Below, piece by piece: positions 62,943 to 64,000 of a stretch of DNA of 64,000 bases. A program made the position numbers and the translations under genes. Location of the stretch: assembly GCF_030035675.1 (NCBI RefSeq), contig NC_084495.1, forward strand, positions 11,129,001 through 11,193,000, given 5' to 3'. Origin of the DNA: Rhineura floridana (lineage: Eukaryota > Chordata > Lepidosauria > Squamata > Rhineuridae). Below the pieces are notes generated by a model. That model did not search any database and was not told where the DNA came from. It was given only the letters and a program-made list of their open reading frames with translations. How positions within the stretch are numbered: the first letter of the stretch is position 1; every line of letters starts with the position of its first letter.

Positions 62943-64000
62943 TTGAGGAGGGCATTAGATAGGGGAGAATCCACCTTTCTTGTCCTCCTCGATCTCTCAG
63001 CGGCTTTTGATACTGTCCACCACAGTATCCTTCTGCTTCGCCTGGAGGGATTGGGAATTGGAGGCACTGTATTACAGTGGTTCCATTCCTTTCTCTCCGA
63101 TAGGTACCAACAGGTAGCGTTGGGAGAGGAGGTATCAGACCCTTGGCCTCTCAATTGTGGTGTGCCACAGGGTTCTATCCTCTCTCCCATGCTATTTAAC
63201 ATCTATATGAAGCTGCTGGGGGCAATCATCAGGAGATTTGGGCTGCAGTGTCATCAATACGCAGATGACACTCAGCTCTATCTCTCGTTTAAATCTTCAC
63301 CAGAGTTGGCTGTGGAGACCTTGTCCAAGTGCCTGGAATCCGTGAGTGGATGGATGGGAAGGAACAAGCTGAAGTTGAACCCTGATAAGACCGAGGTACT
63401 ACTTGTGGGGGACAAGAGAAGGTTGGGCGACATTGACCTGAAGTTCAACGGAGTGAGTTTACCCCTAAAGGACCAGGTCCGCAGCCTTGGGGTTGTGCTT
63501 GATTCCAGGCTGTCCATGGAGGCTCAGATTTCGGCAGTGAGCCGGGCAGCCTGCTACCAACTACACCTCATACGAAGGCCGCAACCCTACCTTCCTGTTC
63601 ACCAGCTCCCACTAGTGGTACACACCCAGGTCACCTCTCGTTTGGACTACTGTAATGCGCTCTACGTGGGGTTACCCTTGAAAATGGTCCGGAAATTACA
63701 ACTGATACAAAATGCGGCGGCTCGACTACTTACAAATAGTCGCCGCCGAGATCACATCACACCAGTGTTGTTTGACCTACACTGGCTACCAGTTGTTTTC
63801 CGAGCCCAATTCAAGGTGTTGGTATTGACCTTTAAATCCCTACACGGTTCCGGCCCAGTTTATCTTACGGAGCGCCTTCAACGCCACCAATTATGCCGCC
63901 CGACAAGATCGGCCACACAGGGCCTTCTCTCAATCCCACCAACAAAAACAGCCAGATTGGCGGGTACAAGAGAGAGGGCATTCTCAGTGGCGGCCCCCAC
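62943..64000 (+). mobile_element. L2 LINE copy C2, running off the window
   Basis: It restarts at GAGGAGGGCATTAGATAGGG, equal to 41661 in the copy at 40010, and covers GVPQGSILSPMLFNIYM, CHQYADDTQLYLSF, NPDKTEVLLVGDKR, SRLDYCNALYVGLPLK and on to the window end near RERAFSVAAP. It differs from C1 in the shared 280 bp at roughly one base in seven, so it is a different L2 copy and not a simple duplication of C1. Confidence 0.9.

Noticed and set aside
1-64000. CRISPR arrays, operons, bacterial or phage systems
   Set aside because: No regularly spaced direct repeats with unique spacers, no compact gene clusters; the sequence is typical vertebrate repeat-rich DNA.

Overview
The window looks like non-coding DNA from a squamate reptile (lizard-type) nuclear genome. 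The evidence is the repeat set: L2 and CR1 LINEs, a BovB LINE 3' end, SINEs that end in the BovB tail (Sauria/Squam type), a 5S-rRNA-headed SINE, an L1-type ORF1 element, and many short hAT-like elements with 8-bp target duplications. No bacterial, plasmid or phage features are present. Most open frames are short and random, lie in simple repeats, or are shadows of LINE genes.

Left part (1-20 kb): mostly small DNA-transposon relics, LINE 3' ends and SINEs. Two short segments, 3398-3487 and 7300-7385 (+), have good splice sites and matching reading phase, so they are candidate exons of one unrecognised host gene. A BovB 3' fragment (12467-12838, -), a 1.27-kb hAT-like element inside a CR1 tail (12997-14271) and a 5S-derived SINE (14457-14699, -) follow.

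Middle part (20-40 kb): an L1-type, ORF1-only retrotransposon with a 20-bp target duplication (20722-22748), a Sauria-type SINE, a broken copy of ASB8 (26759-27145), a CR1 copy interrupted by a reversed L2 end (29390-31571), a near-perfect 332-bp foldback element (33291-33622) and an old, almost full-length L2 (35700-38732).

Right part (40-64 kb): a young L2 copy whose reading frame is intact apart from one frameshift (40010-42970), a second CR1 copy (49813-51133), many small elements, a CpG-rich 2 x 312 bp inverted repeat (57541-58460) inside a region bounded by transposon-like ends, an exon-like minus-strand open frame right beside it (58723-59115), and a second L2 that is a fusion of two different copies (61294-64000).

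Most of the sequence can be read as layers of insertion. Points most worth a second look: the abrupt switch to near-identity between the two CR1 copies, running past their 3' ends; the ORF1-only L1 element; the CpG-rich inverted repeat with outward-facing splice donors; and the unrecognised candidate exons. All family names rest on remembered motifs, with no database search.
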